From NCBI RefSeq assembly GCF_024347335.1, contig NZ_AP025463.1, positions 2,294,001 through 2,358,000 of the forward strand: a stretch of DNA of 64,000 nt, given 5' to 3'. The stretch is from Vibrio celticus. GTDB taxonomy: Bacteria > Pseudomonadota > Gammaproteobacteria > Enterobacterales > Vibrionaceae. Shown here piece by piece: positions 7,766 to 17,625 of the stretch (the first letter of the stretch is position 1; each line of letters begins with the position of its first letter). The notes below the pieces were generated by a model. It did not search any database. It was not told where the DNA came from and saw nothing but the letters and a program-made list of their open reading frames with translations. The position numbers and the translations under genes were made by a program.

Positions 7766-10700
7766 CTAAGCCTCTGTTACTTCACTTTCAGGCTCAAGAA
7801 TAGGATCAATACGCACAGCCGCCACCTTAAATTCAGGGATCTTCGCGTGTGGATCGGTCGCTGTGGTAGTCAAACGGTTAACCGGTGATTCAACAAAATG
7901 GAATGGAATGAACACCACGCCCTTTTGCATTCGCTTAGTGACAAACGCCGCGATTTCTATTTCGCCACGACGCGTTGATACTTTAAGCATCTGACCATTT
8001 GAGATACCTAACGCCTCAGCATCATGAACACTCACCATTGCACGTGGCCCTGCTAAGTTATCCAGCCCTTTGGTTTTACGTGTCATGGTTCCTGTGTGGA
8101 ACTGCTCTAGAATACGGCCTGTCGTTAATACTAACGGGTATTTCGCATCCGGTAGTTCAGCAGCGTATCTAAACGGAATCGCCTCCATTTGACCACGCCC
8201 ACGCGTAAATTGAGTCTGGTGCATGATACGAGTGCCATCTGGGTTGTTCTTATTACTTGGCCATTGCACGCCGTTGACCGTAATGTTCTCCCAACGTAAA
8301 CCAGCATACTGTGGCGTGACACGCGCTATCTCATTGGTGATATCAGCAACGGTTTTATAGTCCCAACCACCGCCCATTGCGTTGGCTAGCATTTGGATAA
8401 TCACCCAATCTTCTTTCGCTTCACCTGGAGGCAATACCGCCGGGTTAATACGCTGAACACGACGCTCGGTATTAGTAAAGTGACCAGACTTCTCAGCAAA
8501 CGAGCAAGACGGCAGAACCACATCGGCATATTGAGCGGTTTCGGTTAAGAAAATATCTTGAACCACGAGGAAATCTAATGCTTCAAGACCTTCAATCACA
8601 TGCGCTTGGTTCGGGTCACTCAGCACTGGGTTCTCGCCCATTACGTACAGGCCACGAACACCTCGATTACACGCACCATCAATAATTTCGGTCAGCGTTA
8701 AGCCTGTTTCAGCCGGTAAGTCAGAAACACCCCACTCCATCGCAAATTTTTGACGAACCATTGGGTTATACACTTTCTGATAACCCGGAAGGTTGTTTGG
8801 CAATGCGCCCATGTCACACGCACCCTGAACATTGGATTGACCACGTAATGGGTTGATACCACCGCCTTCAATTCCGATGTTGCCACACAAAAGCTGCAGG
8901 TTAGCGATAGAGCGAACGTTATCGTGACCAGTGGTATGTTGCGTAATGCCCATCGAGTAGTACACCGCTGTGCGCTCTGCAGTACCAATCAATCGTGCCA
9001 TTGCGAAGATGTCTTCCGCTTTAACGCCAGTTACCAGCTCCACTTTGTCTAGTGAATAGCTTGGTGACATGACCTCTTGGAGCAAGGTATCAAAGCCGTC
9101 CACACGATCTTCGATATACTCTTGGTCGTACCAACCGTGTTTGATGATCTGCTGCATCACACCATTGATCAGCATTACATCGGTACCCGGTCGGTGCGCT
9201 AAGTAAAGCTCAGCATGGTCAGCAATATCGATTCGTTTTGGATCGGCAACGATCAATCTCGCTCCACCATGTCTCACCGCTTGCTTGATATGCGAGCCAA
9301 TAATTGGGTGTGCTGACGTGGTGTCTGAGCCAATAATAAAGATCACATCTGAGTGCTTGATGCTTGGAATATCATTGGTCATCGCCCCGCTGCCCAGCGA
9401 AGCCTCTAAACCAGTAACTGTCGATGCGTGACAAAGGCGCGCACAGTGATCGACGTTATTGGTGCCGAGTTCACGACGTATGAATTTTTGGAAGGCATAG
9501 TTATCTTCATTGGTGGTTTTCGCCGACGAGAAACCCGCTAAAGCGTTACTGCCAAAGCCTTGCTTAATCGCAGTAAACTTCTCGGCAATGAGCTTAACTG
9601 CCTCATCCCAACTTACAGGTTGCAACCAGCCATCTTTACGAATTAATGGTGTGGTTAAACGCGCATCGCTGCCCACAAAATCGAAGCCAAATCGTCCCTT
9701 AACACACAACATGCCTTCATTAACCGGAGAGTCTCCGCCTTCGATATAGCGGATTTTGTTTTTCTGCTCATCGATATGCATGGTTAGCTTACAGCCCACA
9801 CCGCAATAGGTGCAGATGGTATCGACTTTCTTGAGTACGTCTGTGTCTCCCTGCTTTCTATCACGTGCATCAACCATTGCACCAGTTGGACACGCCTGAA
9901 TACACGATCCGCATTGAACGCAGTTTGAGTCGCCCATTAAGGTCTTGTCTGCGCCAAAGTTAGGACGACATTCGGGTCTTGATGCAGGTTTGCCATCCGA
10001 TTGGTTCATGAAGCTTAGAACGCCATGAACATTCTGTTCTCGACAGGCTTGGATACACTGGCCACAACTGATACAGCGGTTGGCGTCAAAGATAATGAAC
10101 TCAGAACTGTCATCAACCGAAAATTTTTGTCTTGTTAAACCGACTTTCGCTTCTTCTGCGCGAATCGCCTGCCAACTCTCATTCGAAGCCACATCGATTT
10201 TGTATTCTGGATGGGTTTGCGTTGCTTTGTATTCAGTCGAGTAGTCTCGTAGGTCGCAATCGGTATTTGCTTGGCAGCCACACTCTAAACATCTTGCAGC
10301 TTCAGCGATTGCATCGGCATTATCAAACCCTGTTTCTACTTCATCGAAGCTTTGTTCACGCTGTTCGGGCGTTAGTTCCGGCATGATCTTACGAGCCATG
10401 CGCTGTATCGACTGGTATTGCTCAGGATCCACCGCTTTGAGTTGTTTGTGCTTTCTTGAGTTAAACGGTTTAGCCGGAATATTTTCCATATCACCATGGA
10501 AGAAGCGATCGATCGCTTGTGCAGCAATACGCCCATCCCCCACCGCTTCGACTGCGGTTGCAGGGCCGCGTCGGAAATCACCAATACTGAAAATATTTCC
10601 GGTTCCGGTATGCATGGTTTGTGGATCAGCATCTGCGGTATTCCAACGAGTAAGAGGAATATTAATCGCTTCATTGTCCATAAAGCTCAGATCAGGCTTT

Positions 10701-11995
10701 TGCGACACGGCAGCAATAACCGTATCAAACGCTTCAACAAAGAACTCGCCAGTTGGTTTAGGGCTGCGTCGGCCTGAAGCATCAGCAGGACCCAAAGCCA
10801 TTCGTTCTAATCGTATTTCTGATACATGGCCATTTTCATCGGCTATGTTTTCTGCAGGGTTGGTTAAGAAGTGGAACTTCACACCCTCATGTTCAGCTTC
10901 TTCGATTTCGTAATCTTCTGCTGGCATCTCATCTCGAGTACGACGATAAATCAGCGTAGTATCCGCTCCATCACGAACCGCTGTTCGAGCGCAGTCAATC
11001 GCGGTATTACCGCCACCAATTACTGCGACCTTTTTACCAGTGACATACTGCTGATCGGTCACGTAATCTTTCAGATAATCGACACCCAAATAACAACCGC
11101 CGAGTTCACTACCCGGGTAATTCATCTCGACCGCTTGCGATGCGCCAACCGCTAAACAAACTGCATCAAAATCGTTACTTAAATCAGACAGTGTAAAATC
11201 AACACCGAGTTTTTTACCGCACTCAACCACCATTCCGTTGCGACACATCAACTCGATTTCTTTATCTAGAATCGACTTAGGCAAGCGATATTCCGGGATA
11301 CCGTAACGCAACCAACCACCCGCTTGCGGCATCGACTCATAGACACTGACATCATAGCCTTCGTTAGATAAGTAATAACCCGCCGTAAGCCCACCGGGGC
11401 CACTACCGACAATTGCAATACTCTTGCCTTTATTCGGTTTCTTAGCTGGCATGTAGCTCTCTTGAGCCGCTAAATCCGCGTCGGCAGCGTGTCGTTTGAG
11501 TTGGCGAATCGCGATGGATTCATCAACCAAGTTACGACGACATTCGGTTTCACAGAAAGCAGGACACACACGACCAATTGAAAGCGGCATTGGTAATGTC
11601 TTTTTGATCACTTCAATCGCTTTGATGTGATCATTTTGAGCAATATGGTGCAGGTAAGATTGGATGTCGACCCCAGCAGGACAGGCTGTTTGGCATGGCG
11701 CCTCACAGTCAGCGTAGTGATCGGTCATAATGCGATTCAACGCTTCTTGTCGATGGTTCGTTAACTGTTTTGACTGAGTGGTAATATTCAGCCCATTAGA
11801 CACTTCAAGCTCACAAGAGCGAGTAACACCAACGCCATCCACTTCGACCACACACAGGTCGCACGGTACTTTATCCGCTGTTTTATTCAAACCACATAAA
11901 GATGGGATCTCCAAACCACATGTTTTTGCCGCTTCAAGAACGGTTTGTCCTTGCTCGACGATTCGATATTTCCCATCAATAACGATTTGAATCAT
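7766..11995 (-). CDS. Formate dehydrogenase alpha subunit fused to GltD-like NAD(P)H oxidoreductase
   Basis: A 1409-residue multi-domain enzyme predicted to oxidise formate at molybdopterin and pass electrons through Fe-S clusters to a flavin/NAD(P) site. Domains in order: a 2Fe-2S ferredoxin-like domain (Cys26, 34, 45, 48, 61), a GltD-type N-terminal cluster region (Cys97-105 and 144-152), an FAD motif VGSGPGGLTAGYYL (about 196-209), an NAD(P) motif VIGGGNTAID (325-334), two 4Fe-4S ferredoxin motifs (CISCGQC at 641, CVQCGSC at 692), the CTYCGVGC cluster (728-735), and the molybdopterin domain. The catalytic position in HCARLCH is Cys855, where E. coli FdhF has selenocysteine. No separate beta or gamma subunit gene lies beside it, consistent with a soluble self-contained enzyme. 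Direction of catalysis in vivo is not visible. Confidence 0.93.
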   Translation of the reverse strand: MIQIVIDGKYRIVEQGQTVLEAAKTCGLEIPSLCGLNKTADKVPCDLCVVEVDGVGVTRSCELEVSNGLNITTQSKQLTNHRQEALNRIMTDHYADCEAPCQTACPAGVDIQSYLHHIAQNDHIKAIEVIKKTLPMPLSIGRVCPAFCETECRRNLVDESIAIRQLKRHAADADLAAQESYMPAKKPNKGKSIAIVGSGPGGLTAGYYLSNEGYDVSVYESMPQAGGWLRYGIPEYRLPKSILDKEIELMCRNGMVVECGKKLGVDFTLSDLSNDFDAVCLAVGASQAVEMNYPGSELGGCYLGVDYLKDYVTDQQYVTGKKVAVIGGGNTAIDCARTAVRDGADTTLIYRRTRDEMPAEDYEIEEAEHEGVKFHFLTNPAENIADENGHVSEIRLERMALGPADASGRRSPKPTGEFFVEAFDTVIAAVSQKPDLSFMDNEAINIPLTRWNTADADPQTMHTGTGNIFSIGDFRRGPATAVEAVGDGRIAAQAIDRFFHGDMENIPAKPFNSRKHKQLKAVDPEQYQSIQRMARKIMPELTPEQREQSFDEVETGFDNADAIAEAARCLECGCQANTDCDLRDYSTEYKATQTHPEYKIDVASNESWQAIRAEEAKVGLTRQKFSVDDSSEFIIFDANRCISCGQCIQACREQNVHGVLSFMNQSDGKPASRPECRPNFGADKTLMGDSNCVQCGSCIQACPTGAMVDARDRKQGDTDVLKKVDTICTYCGVGCKLTMHIDEQKNKIRYIEGGDSPVNEGMLCVKGRFGFDFVGSDARLTTPLIRKDGWLQPVSWDEAVKLIAEKFTAIKQGFGSNALAGFSSAKTTNEDNYAFQKFIRRELGTNNVDHCARLCHASTVTGLEASLGSGAMTNDIPSIKHSDVIFIIGSDTTSAHPIIGSHIKQAVRHGGARLIVADPKRIDIADHAELYLAHRPGTDVMLINGVMQQIIKHGWYDQEYIEDRVDGFDTLLQEVMSPSYSLDKVELVTGVKAEDIFAMARLIGTAERTAVYYSMGITQHTTGHDNVRSIANLQLLCGNIGIEGGGINPLRGQSNVQGACDMGALPNNLPGYQKVYNPMVRQKFAMEWGVSDLPAETGLTLTEIIDGACNRGVRGLYVMGENPVLSDPNQAHVIEGLEALDFLVVQDIFLTETAQYADVVLPSCSFAEKSGHFTNTERRVQRINPAVLPPGEAKEDWVIIQMLANAMGGGWDYKTVADITNEIARVTPQYAGLRWENITVNGVQWPSNKNNPDGTRIMHQTQFTRGRGQMEAIPFRYAAELPDAKYPLVLTTGRILEQFHTGTMTRKTKGLDNLAGPRAMVSVHDAEALGISNGQMLKVSTRRGEIEIAAFVTKRMQKGVVFIPFHFVESPVNRLTTTATDPHAKIPEFKVAAVRIDPILEPESEVTEA

Positions 11996-12240
11996 ACCTA
12001 AGTCCTACCTTTACCTTTCGCACACGCGAGTTATCAATAATTAAAATTCAAGTAATACAATATTATTAATATTATTAAATCTATGTCATTACCATACATT
12101 ATTTGTGGTTTTGTGCGTGTGACCTCAAACAAGTTCCATTGATAATAACCATAAGGTATGAGTGGTCTTATCAGTATCGAAGAGAGGATTAAGCGGGAGA
12201 GGTTCTACTGTAGAAGTAAGAAATAAGGAATTAGATTCAA
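11996..12240. other. Upstream region of the formate dehydrogenase gene
   Basis: This A+T-rich stretch, rich in TATTATTAAT, must hold the fdhF promoter, reading leftward. A few half-sites resembling FNR or NarP boxes occur (TTGAT near 12140, TACCATA near 12091) but no full symmetrical site is clear. I see no gene in it. Confidence 0.4.
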
Positions 12241-12245
12241 GGTAC

Positions 12246-12273
12246 AAAAAAGCCCCTATTGATTAGGGGCTTT
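12246..12273 (-). terminator. mukB operon terminator
   Basis: Stem AAAGCCCCTA/TAGGGGCTTT; read leftward it is followed by a run of T. It lies about 90 bp beyond the mukB stop, after the 20-bp repeats. Confidence 0.88.
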
Positions 12274-12310
12274 GAATAAATTTATTGAGTCGCTTTCGAG
12301 CTTATAGCTG

Positions 12311-12370
12311 AGCTATCAAGGTTATAACTCAGCTATCAAAGCTATTGTTCAGCTATCAAGCTTATTGCTC
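12311..12370. repeat. Three 20-bp imperfect tandem repeats overlapping the mukB stop
   Basis: Units at 12311-12330, 12331-12350 and 12351-12370 all begin AGCTATCAA or AGCTATCAAG and end in a TC dinucleotide; a weaker fourth unit may precede them. The last unit contains the final mukB codons and stop. Each copy keeps a stop-like TAG or TAA on the mukB strand, so the protein end would not change much if copies were lost. The pattern suggests local duplication of the mukB 3' end. Confidence 0.7.
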
Positions 12371-15300
12371 AGCTTCTTCAATAAGCTCTTGAACTGGAGA
12401 TGCCGGTTTGTTTTGAGCAAAACCGCGCAGGCCAACAACATGTACGTGTTCGTGATCTTTAAAGACCTTACGAACCAGTTTGTAAGTTGTGCCTTTCTCT
12501 GGGCTGATGTTCTCTGGTGCTGCAATCAGAAGTTGCATACCTAAACGGTCACACAGTTCGAACAAGGTAGAGATAGATTTCGCATCCAAACGGGCTGCTT
12601 CATCAAGGAACAACAAACGACATGGAACGATGTCTTTGCTACGAAGTCGACGAGACTCTTCTTCCCAGCTTTGAACAACCATCAGTAGGATAGACTGACC
12701 GGTACCGATCGCTTCACCCGTAGACAGTGCGCCCGATTCCGCTTGTAACCAGCCGTCTGAACCACGGTTAACTTCAACACTTAGCTCTAGGTAGTTACGG
12801 TAATCAAGTAGCTCTTCACCCAGAACTTGCGGAGAACGTTGGCCCATATCGATATGTGGGTTAACACGTTGGAACAACTTCGCCATCGCTTCTGAGAAGG
12901 TAAAGCGCGTTGATTCGAACAAGTCTTTATGCTGCTCTTGTTGAGTCGCTAGACCTGATAGCAAGATCTCGTGGCTTTCACGGATCTTAACGTTCAAACG
13001 AACGCCCTTAACCTGACCAAAGTAAATGTTCGACAGACCTTGGTTGAGCATACGAATACGGTTCTGCTCACGCTGAATCGTTTTCTTGATGATGCTTGCT
13101 ACCGATTCAGAGCTGATCGCTAAGCGGTTTTCACGCTGCGTCAATTCTTCTGTTAGACGAGCAAGCTCAACTTCCATCTCTTCGATTGCTTCAACCGGAT
13201 CATCCGTATGAATGATGTCTTGGCGAATACGCTCACGAAGGTGCTGGTAAACCGCAATGTAGAACAGGACTTTACGCTCTGGATGCGCGTTGTCTTCAGA
13301 TAGACGCAGCGAATCACGTAGGTCGTCATTATCAGCCACAGCCAGACGTAGCGCACCCAGTGATTTATCCGACATAGAGCGAAGCTCGCCCGCCGTTAGG
13401 TAAGCCAGTTCACGCTTGTGCAGACGACGTTCAACATCATTTTCACGAGCTAAGCGAAGTACTGAACACCAACCTGCTTTTGCTGCAACAACGAAGGTAC
13501 GAAGTTCTATGTACTCTTTCTGAACTTTCTTAAGACGCTTAGCTAGGGCTTTCATCTCAAGTTCTGTTGACGTAATCGTACGCTCGTATTCGCTCTTACG
13601 GCTGCGAGATGTGTGTAGACGCTCTTGAAGCTCGTCACGACGACGTACAGCACGCTCTTCAGCGCCTTCATCAGCGTTTACGCCAAACTCTTGTAGCTCT
13701 TGTTTGAACTCTTGAACCGTCTCTTGCTTCGCTTGATGTGAGCTCTTCAGTGCCGCCAATACTTGGTTGTATTGGTTCATCTGTTCGCGAGCTTGCTTCA
13801 AGCCATCGCGGCCTTTGGTTCTTGCTTGTTCAGCTTGAACCAACTTCGCTTTTAATTGCTCGCTCAGTTCACTGCTCTTGTTAAGCAAATCAACAGAATC
13901 CGCGTAAGCAAAGTAGTGACGACGCTCAATCAAATCAGACAGCGCGAACACTTTACCTTTTAGAGTTTGTAACGCGTTATCGGCTTGACGATACTCGGCT
14001 TCCAAAGCTTCGAACTGCTCTGGGTCAGCGTCTAGTGCAGATACGATTTGCTCTAGAGAAGTAAGCGCTTTACCGTGCGTATTCAAGTAAGACTTAGCTT
14101 CACTTAAACGCTCTAGTTGTGCTTCTAATTCAGCTAAGCGCTCAGCCAATGTTTCGTCTTCTAAAATACGAACCATTGGAGCTAATTTATCTAGCGCACC
14201 TAGTGCCTGCTTGCTTTGTAGAAGCTGACTGCGTTGCTGCTGCTCTTTAGAGTTAAGCTCAGCCAGAGAACGAACAATTTGATTACGCTTATCACGAATC
14301 GCAGCAAGTGCTTGCTCTGGGTCTGCGTTAAACGCAACGTGCAGGTGCTTCGCAACAAAGCTGTTGAATGCTTGATATAGGCGATTCAGCTTTTGAGAGT
14401 CAAACGCTGCTTTCGCGTGGTTCTCAACAACAACGTCACGCTCTTCGCGCAATTTCTCTAGGCGTTGTTCACGAGCCGCACGGCCAAACAGTGGGATCTC
14501 AGGGAAACGTGAGTAACGCATTTGGCGATCGTTCAGCTGAACACACACCGCACCTTCAAGCTCATCGGCATTGAATGAACTGTCATCAAACGCGTCGACA
14601 TCGCCTTCTAGGATGTAAAGGTCTTCTGGACAATCATCAAGATCCAGCAGCTTCTCTTTGATACCATCAAGATCCGAAACCACAATTGCGTGACGAGCTG
14701 GGCCGTACATCGCACTGAAGTACGGCGCATCACCAATCGTGATGTCATCGTAGATCTCAGAAAGCAGTACGCCACCAAGCGTATCCGCTAGGCCTTTCAG
14801 GCGAGGATCGTTAGAGCCACCAGGAGAAGCTAAACGCTCAATCTCTTGCTCAAGTTCAGCTCGGCGCGTTGCCAACTGATCTTTTGCTACCGCTTGAGAC
14901 TTTTCGTCTTCAAGCACTTGCTGCATTTGAGTCATCACCGCTTGGCTATCTTCTAGCTCAGCTTCTGTTTGATCTCTCAGTGCTTCAAGTGCATCGTTTG
15001 CCGTGATCCACGCTGGAGCAATGGACTCAAGCTTTTGAATCTCTTGGTCGTGGTTTTGTTGTACACGACGTTGCTCACTCTTCGCTTCACGCAGCTCTTC
15101 TTGAGCGTACTCAAGAGACTCGATCTGCATCGCGTGACGTTCACGTTCTTCATCGAAAACCGCTTCGTCAGTCAGTGAGATGTTGTGTTGCTTTTGGTAT
15201 TCAGTCGCAAGCTCTTTTGCTTGACGCTGCTGCGCTACATCACGAGCCATGTCGCGATGCTGAGCTCGCCATTGCTGTTCATTTTCAACAACGTGTTTTG

Positions 15301-16822
15301 CGTTACGGCCTTTCTCTAACGCTTGTTTAGCGCTGTGAGACGCTTCTTTACGCTCAACGTCACCCACAATACTTTTAACAAGAGCGAGCGCTTTGTCGAA
15401 CTGCGCAGAAGCTGCAGAAGACATGTCTAGCTTGTGCTTAGTAGACAGTAGCGTCTGCGTGCTTGATTCTTCTTGTGCTTTTAGCTCAGAAACCAGAGTT
15501 AGTGCGCTTTCTGCCGTAATAGATTCATCACCAAGTAACTGCTTAGTTTTCTCTAATGCTTGAACCGCTTGCTGGTATTGAAGCGCACGAGTCTGCTGAA
15601 CATCCAACGCTTGTTGGTAGTCAGCAAGCTGAGTTTTCAGGCTATCCACTTCTTCTTCAGTGATGGTTGCCTGCTCTTCAGCAAGAAGTACTCGCTCTTG
15701 AGCTTCTTCAACCACCATCATTTGCTCTTCTAGACGCTCGTTAAGCTCCTCTAGATCTTCGCTGTAGCGGGCAATTTTCTCTTGCTGACGAAGTGCAGTT
15801 TGAACTAATTGCAGATGATCCGAAGCCGCTTGGTAATCTTGCTCTAGTGCTGATTCTTGATCGACAAGTAACTCTAGTTCTTCTTGAACGCGGTTCAACA
15901 AGTTGTTTTGATCAAGCAAGGTTTCACGAGAACCAAACAGCTCACCACGGAACTTCATGGTTTGATCAAGCTTGTTGCGACGATCGTTAGCATGGCGCAT
16001 GTAATCTGCTGCCACGTAGTTCGTAGATTCAGTGATCAAGTGCTTAAACAAATCACGATCCGACTGAGTCGTTTTGATCGCTTCTAGCGTCATACGGTTT
16101 TCGCGTAGTGCTGATTCCATGTCTTGGAACGCTTTCTTCACACCACCATTTTGCGGTAGAAGGTAATCACGCAGAGAGCGCGTAATCGCACTAGAGATAC
16201 CACCGTAAAGCGATGCTTCAATTAAGCGGTAGAACTTAGAACGGTCGCTGCTGTTACGCAGTTTCTTCGGTACCACACCGTATTCAAACATCTGCGAGTG
16301 GTAATCAACAATCGAAGAGAAGGCTTTGAAATGTGCGCCTTCGTATTGCGCTACCGCCGCTTTCACGTCGTTCAACTGGCATACGCGAGCGTGGCTGTCT
16401 GAAACGTTTTGAATCAACACATCCGTTGGTTTCACATGGCTTGGAAGGCCTTGAATAACAAACGGTTTGATATCGACTTTCTTATCACGACCCGCAACTT
16501 GCTGCAGTTTTACTGCAAACAATAGACGCTGATTACGAGAGTTCACAACATCTAGCGCGGCATAACATGCGCCTGGCTGAAGCTTACCGTAAAGGCCTTT
16601 ATCACGAGATGACTGCGAGCTACCCGCTTCCGTTGTGTTACGGAAATGCAGAAGGCTTTGGTCAGGGATCAGTGCTGTGATGAATGCCGCCATTGTGGTC
16701 GACTTACCCGCACCGTTACCGCCAGAAAGCGTTGTAACCAATCCATCAATATCAAAAGTACGCGCAAAGAAGCCGTTCCAGTTGACCATGGTTAATGATT
16801 GATACTTACCTCTTTCAATCAT
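12362..16822 (-). CDS. mukB: Chromosome partition protein MukB (SMC-like condensin)
   Basis: MukB is the SMC-type ATPase of the gamma-proteobacterial condensin MukBEF, which compacts and segregates the chromosome. The length, 1486 residues, equals that of E. coli. The N-terminal head has Walker A GGNGAGKST (34-42); very long coiled coils flank a hinge (about 650-790); the C-terminal head carries the ABC-type signature near ALSTGEAIGTGQS and a Walker B ending LLFLDEAARLD. The gene overlaps mukE by 4 bp (ATGA), showing coupled translation. Last gene of the cmoM-mukF-mukE-mukB unit. Confidence 0.98.
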   Translation of the reverse strand: MIERGKYQSLTMVNWNGFFARTFDIDGLVTTLSGGNGAGKSTTMAAFITALIPDQSLLHFRNTTEAGSSQSSRDKGLYGKLQPGACYAALDVVNSRNQRLLFAVKLQQVAGRDKKVDIKPFVIQGLPSHVKPTDVLIQNVSDSHARVCQLNDVKAAVAQYEGAHFKAFSSIVDYHSQMFEYGVVPKKLRNSSDRSKFYRLIEASLYGGISSAITRSLRDYLLPQNGGVKKAFQDMESALRENRMTLEAIKTTQSDRDLFKHLITESTNYVAADYMRHANDRRNKLDQTMKFRGELFGSRETLLDQNNLLNRVQEELELLVDQESALEQDYQAASDHLQLVQTALRQQEKIARYSEDLEELNERLEEQMMVVEEAQERVLLAEEQATITEEEVDSLKTQLADYQQALDVQQTRALQYQQAVQALEKTKQLLGDESITAESALTLVSELKAQEESSTQTLLSTKHKLDMSSAASAQFDKALALVKSIVGDVERKEASHSAKQALEKGRNAKHVVENEQQWRAQHRDMARDVAQQRQAKELATEYQKQHNISLTDEAVFDEERERHAMQIESLEYAQEELREAKSEQRRVQQNHDQEIQKLESIAPAWITANDALEALRDQTEAELEDSQAVMTQMQQVLEDEKSQAVAKDQLATRRAELEQEIERLASPGGSNDPRLKGLADTLGGVLLSEIYDDITIGDAPYFSAMYGPARHAIVVSDLDGIKEKLLDLDDCPEDLYILEGDVDAFDDSSFNADELEGAVCVQLNDRQMRYSRFPEIPLFGRAAREQRLEKLREERDVVVENHAKAAFDSQKLNRLYQAFNSFVAKHLHVAFNADPEQALAAIRDKRNQIVRSLAELNSKEQQQRSQLLQSKQALGALDKLAPMVRILEDETLAERLAELEAQLERLSEAKSYLNTHGKALTSLEQIVSALDADPEQFEALEAEYRQADNALQTLKGKVFALSDLIERRHYFAYADSVDLLNKSSELSEQLKAKLVQAEQARTKGRDGLKQAREQMNQYNQVLAALKSSHQAKQETVQEFKQELQEFGVNADEGAEERAVRRRDELQERLHTSRSRKSEYERTITSTELEMKALAKRLKKVQKEYIELRTFVVAAKAGWCSVLRLARENDVERRLHKRELAYLTAGELRSMSDKSLGALRLAVADNDDLRDSLRLSEDNAHPERKVLFYIAVYQHLRERIRQDIIHTDDPVEAIEEMEVELARLTEELTQRENRLAISSESVASIIKKTIQREQNRIRMLNQGLSNIYFGQVKGVRLNVKIRESHEILLSGLATQQEQHKDLFESTRFTFSEAMAKLFQRVNPHIDMGQRSPQVLGEELLDYRNYLELSVEVNRGSDGWLQAESGALSTGEAIGTGQSILLMVVQSWEEESRRLRSKDIVPCRLLFLDEAARLDAKSISTLFELCDRLGMQLLIAAPENISPEKGTTYKLVRKVFKDHEHVHVVGLRGFAQNKPASPVQELIEEAEQ

Positions 16823-17625
16823 GCTTCACCTTCTACTTTTGTTTGTTCGCCAGCGTTTGACTCAAGGTCAAAGTCAGCTTGATCGTTAAAAATGTCTTGT
16901 TGACCGTTTTCGTCTACGTCTGCATCTACTTCTGATGTGGCTTCCGCTTGTTCTTCATTCAACAAACTACCTTGGTTAGGTTCTTGGGTATGAACCACAG
17001 CTTCACCGTCACGGATAAGACGCAATTGCGCTTCTTTCATATCGTCGCCAACACGAACGTCAGCGCCAAAACGGAATACCGCTTCGCTGATACGGAACTT
17101 GCCCGTTTCACCAATCGCAATCAACATGCCGATACGGCGTAAACGACGCAGAGAAGTACGTACTTTTTCGAACAGCTTTTCTTTGTCTAAGTCAGAACCA
17201 GACGCACGGTTGGTTGCTAGCTTCATGAGTTTTTTCTCATCCGCTAACGACATCAATTCATCAAACAATTCTTGGTTGGTGAAGATACCTTCATGAGCCA
17301 GACGTTCTGGGCTTAGGTATAAGAAACACAACACCTTACCAACCAACATGTCGAGCTCAGATAACACACTACGACCAATCAGAGACGTAGAACGCGGACG
17401 CAAGTAAAAGAAACCTTCCGGCGCTTTTACCAATTCCGTATTGTAGCGTTGATAGAAATGCTGAAGTTCCACTTCGAAATCAGACAGCAACGCGTGGTTA
17501 TCTAGATCTTCTGTTGAAACATGCTTACCTGAACGCAGCATGCTATCTAGCGCAGGGAACAGTGGGTTCGCTATCGCTTTTACCAGTTTCTCTGGCATGT
17601 AATCATCAGTACTTGTTAATGACAT
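16819..17625 (-). CDS. mukE: Chromosome partition protein MukE
   Basis: MukE is the kite-type winged-helix subunit that bridges MukF and MukB. The core NPLFPALDSMLRSGKH, FYLRPRSTSLIGRSVLSELD and FRFGADVRVGDD segments are characteristic. I choose the ATG at 17625, giving MSLTSTDDYMPEKLVKAI, which aligns with the E. coli N-terminus; an in-frame ATG 18 bp further upstream (17643) adds MQRYKQ and is less likely. From 17625 the protein has 268 residues; the acidic C-terminal tail (about 215-268) is longer than in E. coli. It overlaps mukF by about 20 bp. Confidence 0.96.
   Translation of the reverse strand: MSLTSTDDYMPEKLVKAIANPLFPALDSMLRSGKHVSTEDLDNHALLSDFEVELQHFYQRYNTELVKAPEGFFYLRPRSTSLIGRSVLSELDMLVGKVLCFLYLSPERLAHEGIFTNQELFDELMSLADEKKLMKLATNRASGSDLDKEKLFEKVRTSLRRLRRIGMLIAIGETGKFRISEAVFRFGADVRVGDDMKEAQLRLIRDGEAVVHTQEPNQGSLLNEEQAEATSEVDADVDENGQQDIFNDQADFDLESNAGEQTKVEGEA

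Noticed and set aside
9430..9450. Selenocysteine codon in formate dehydrogenase
   Set aside because: The active-site codon encodes Cys and the frame has no in-frame TGA.
10132..11155. Several rightward frames of 80-180 codons inside fdhF
   Set aside because: They are antisense to a clearly coding, conserved gene and have no family resemblance or ribosome sites.
12291..12370. CRISPR array downstream of mukB
   Set aside because: The 20-bp units are directly joined without unique spacers and no cas gene is in the window.
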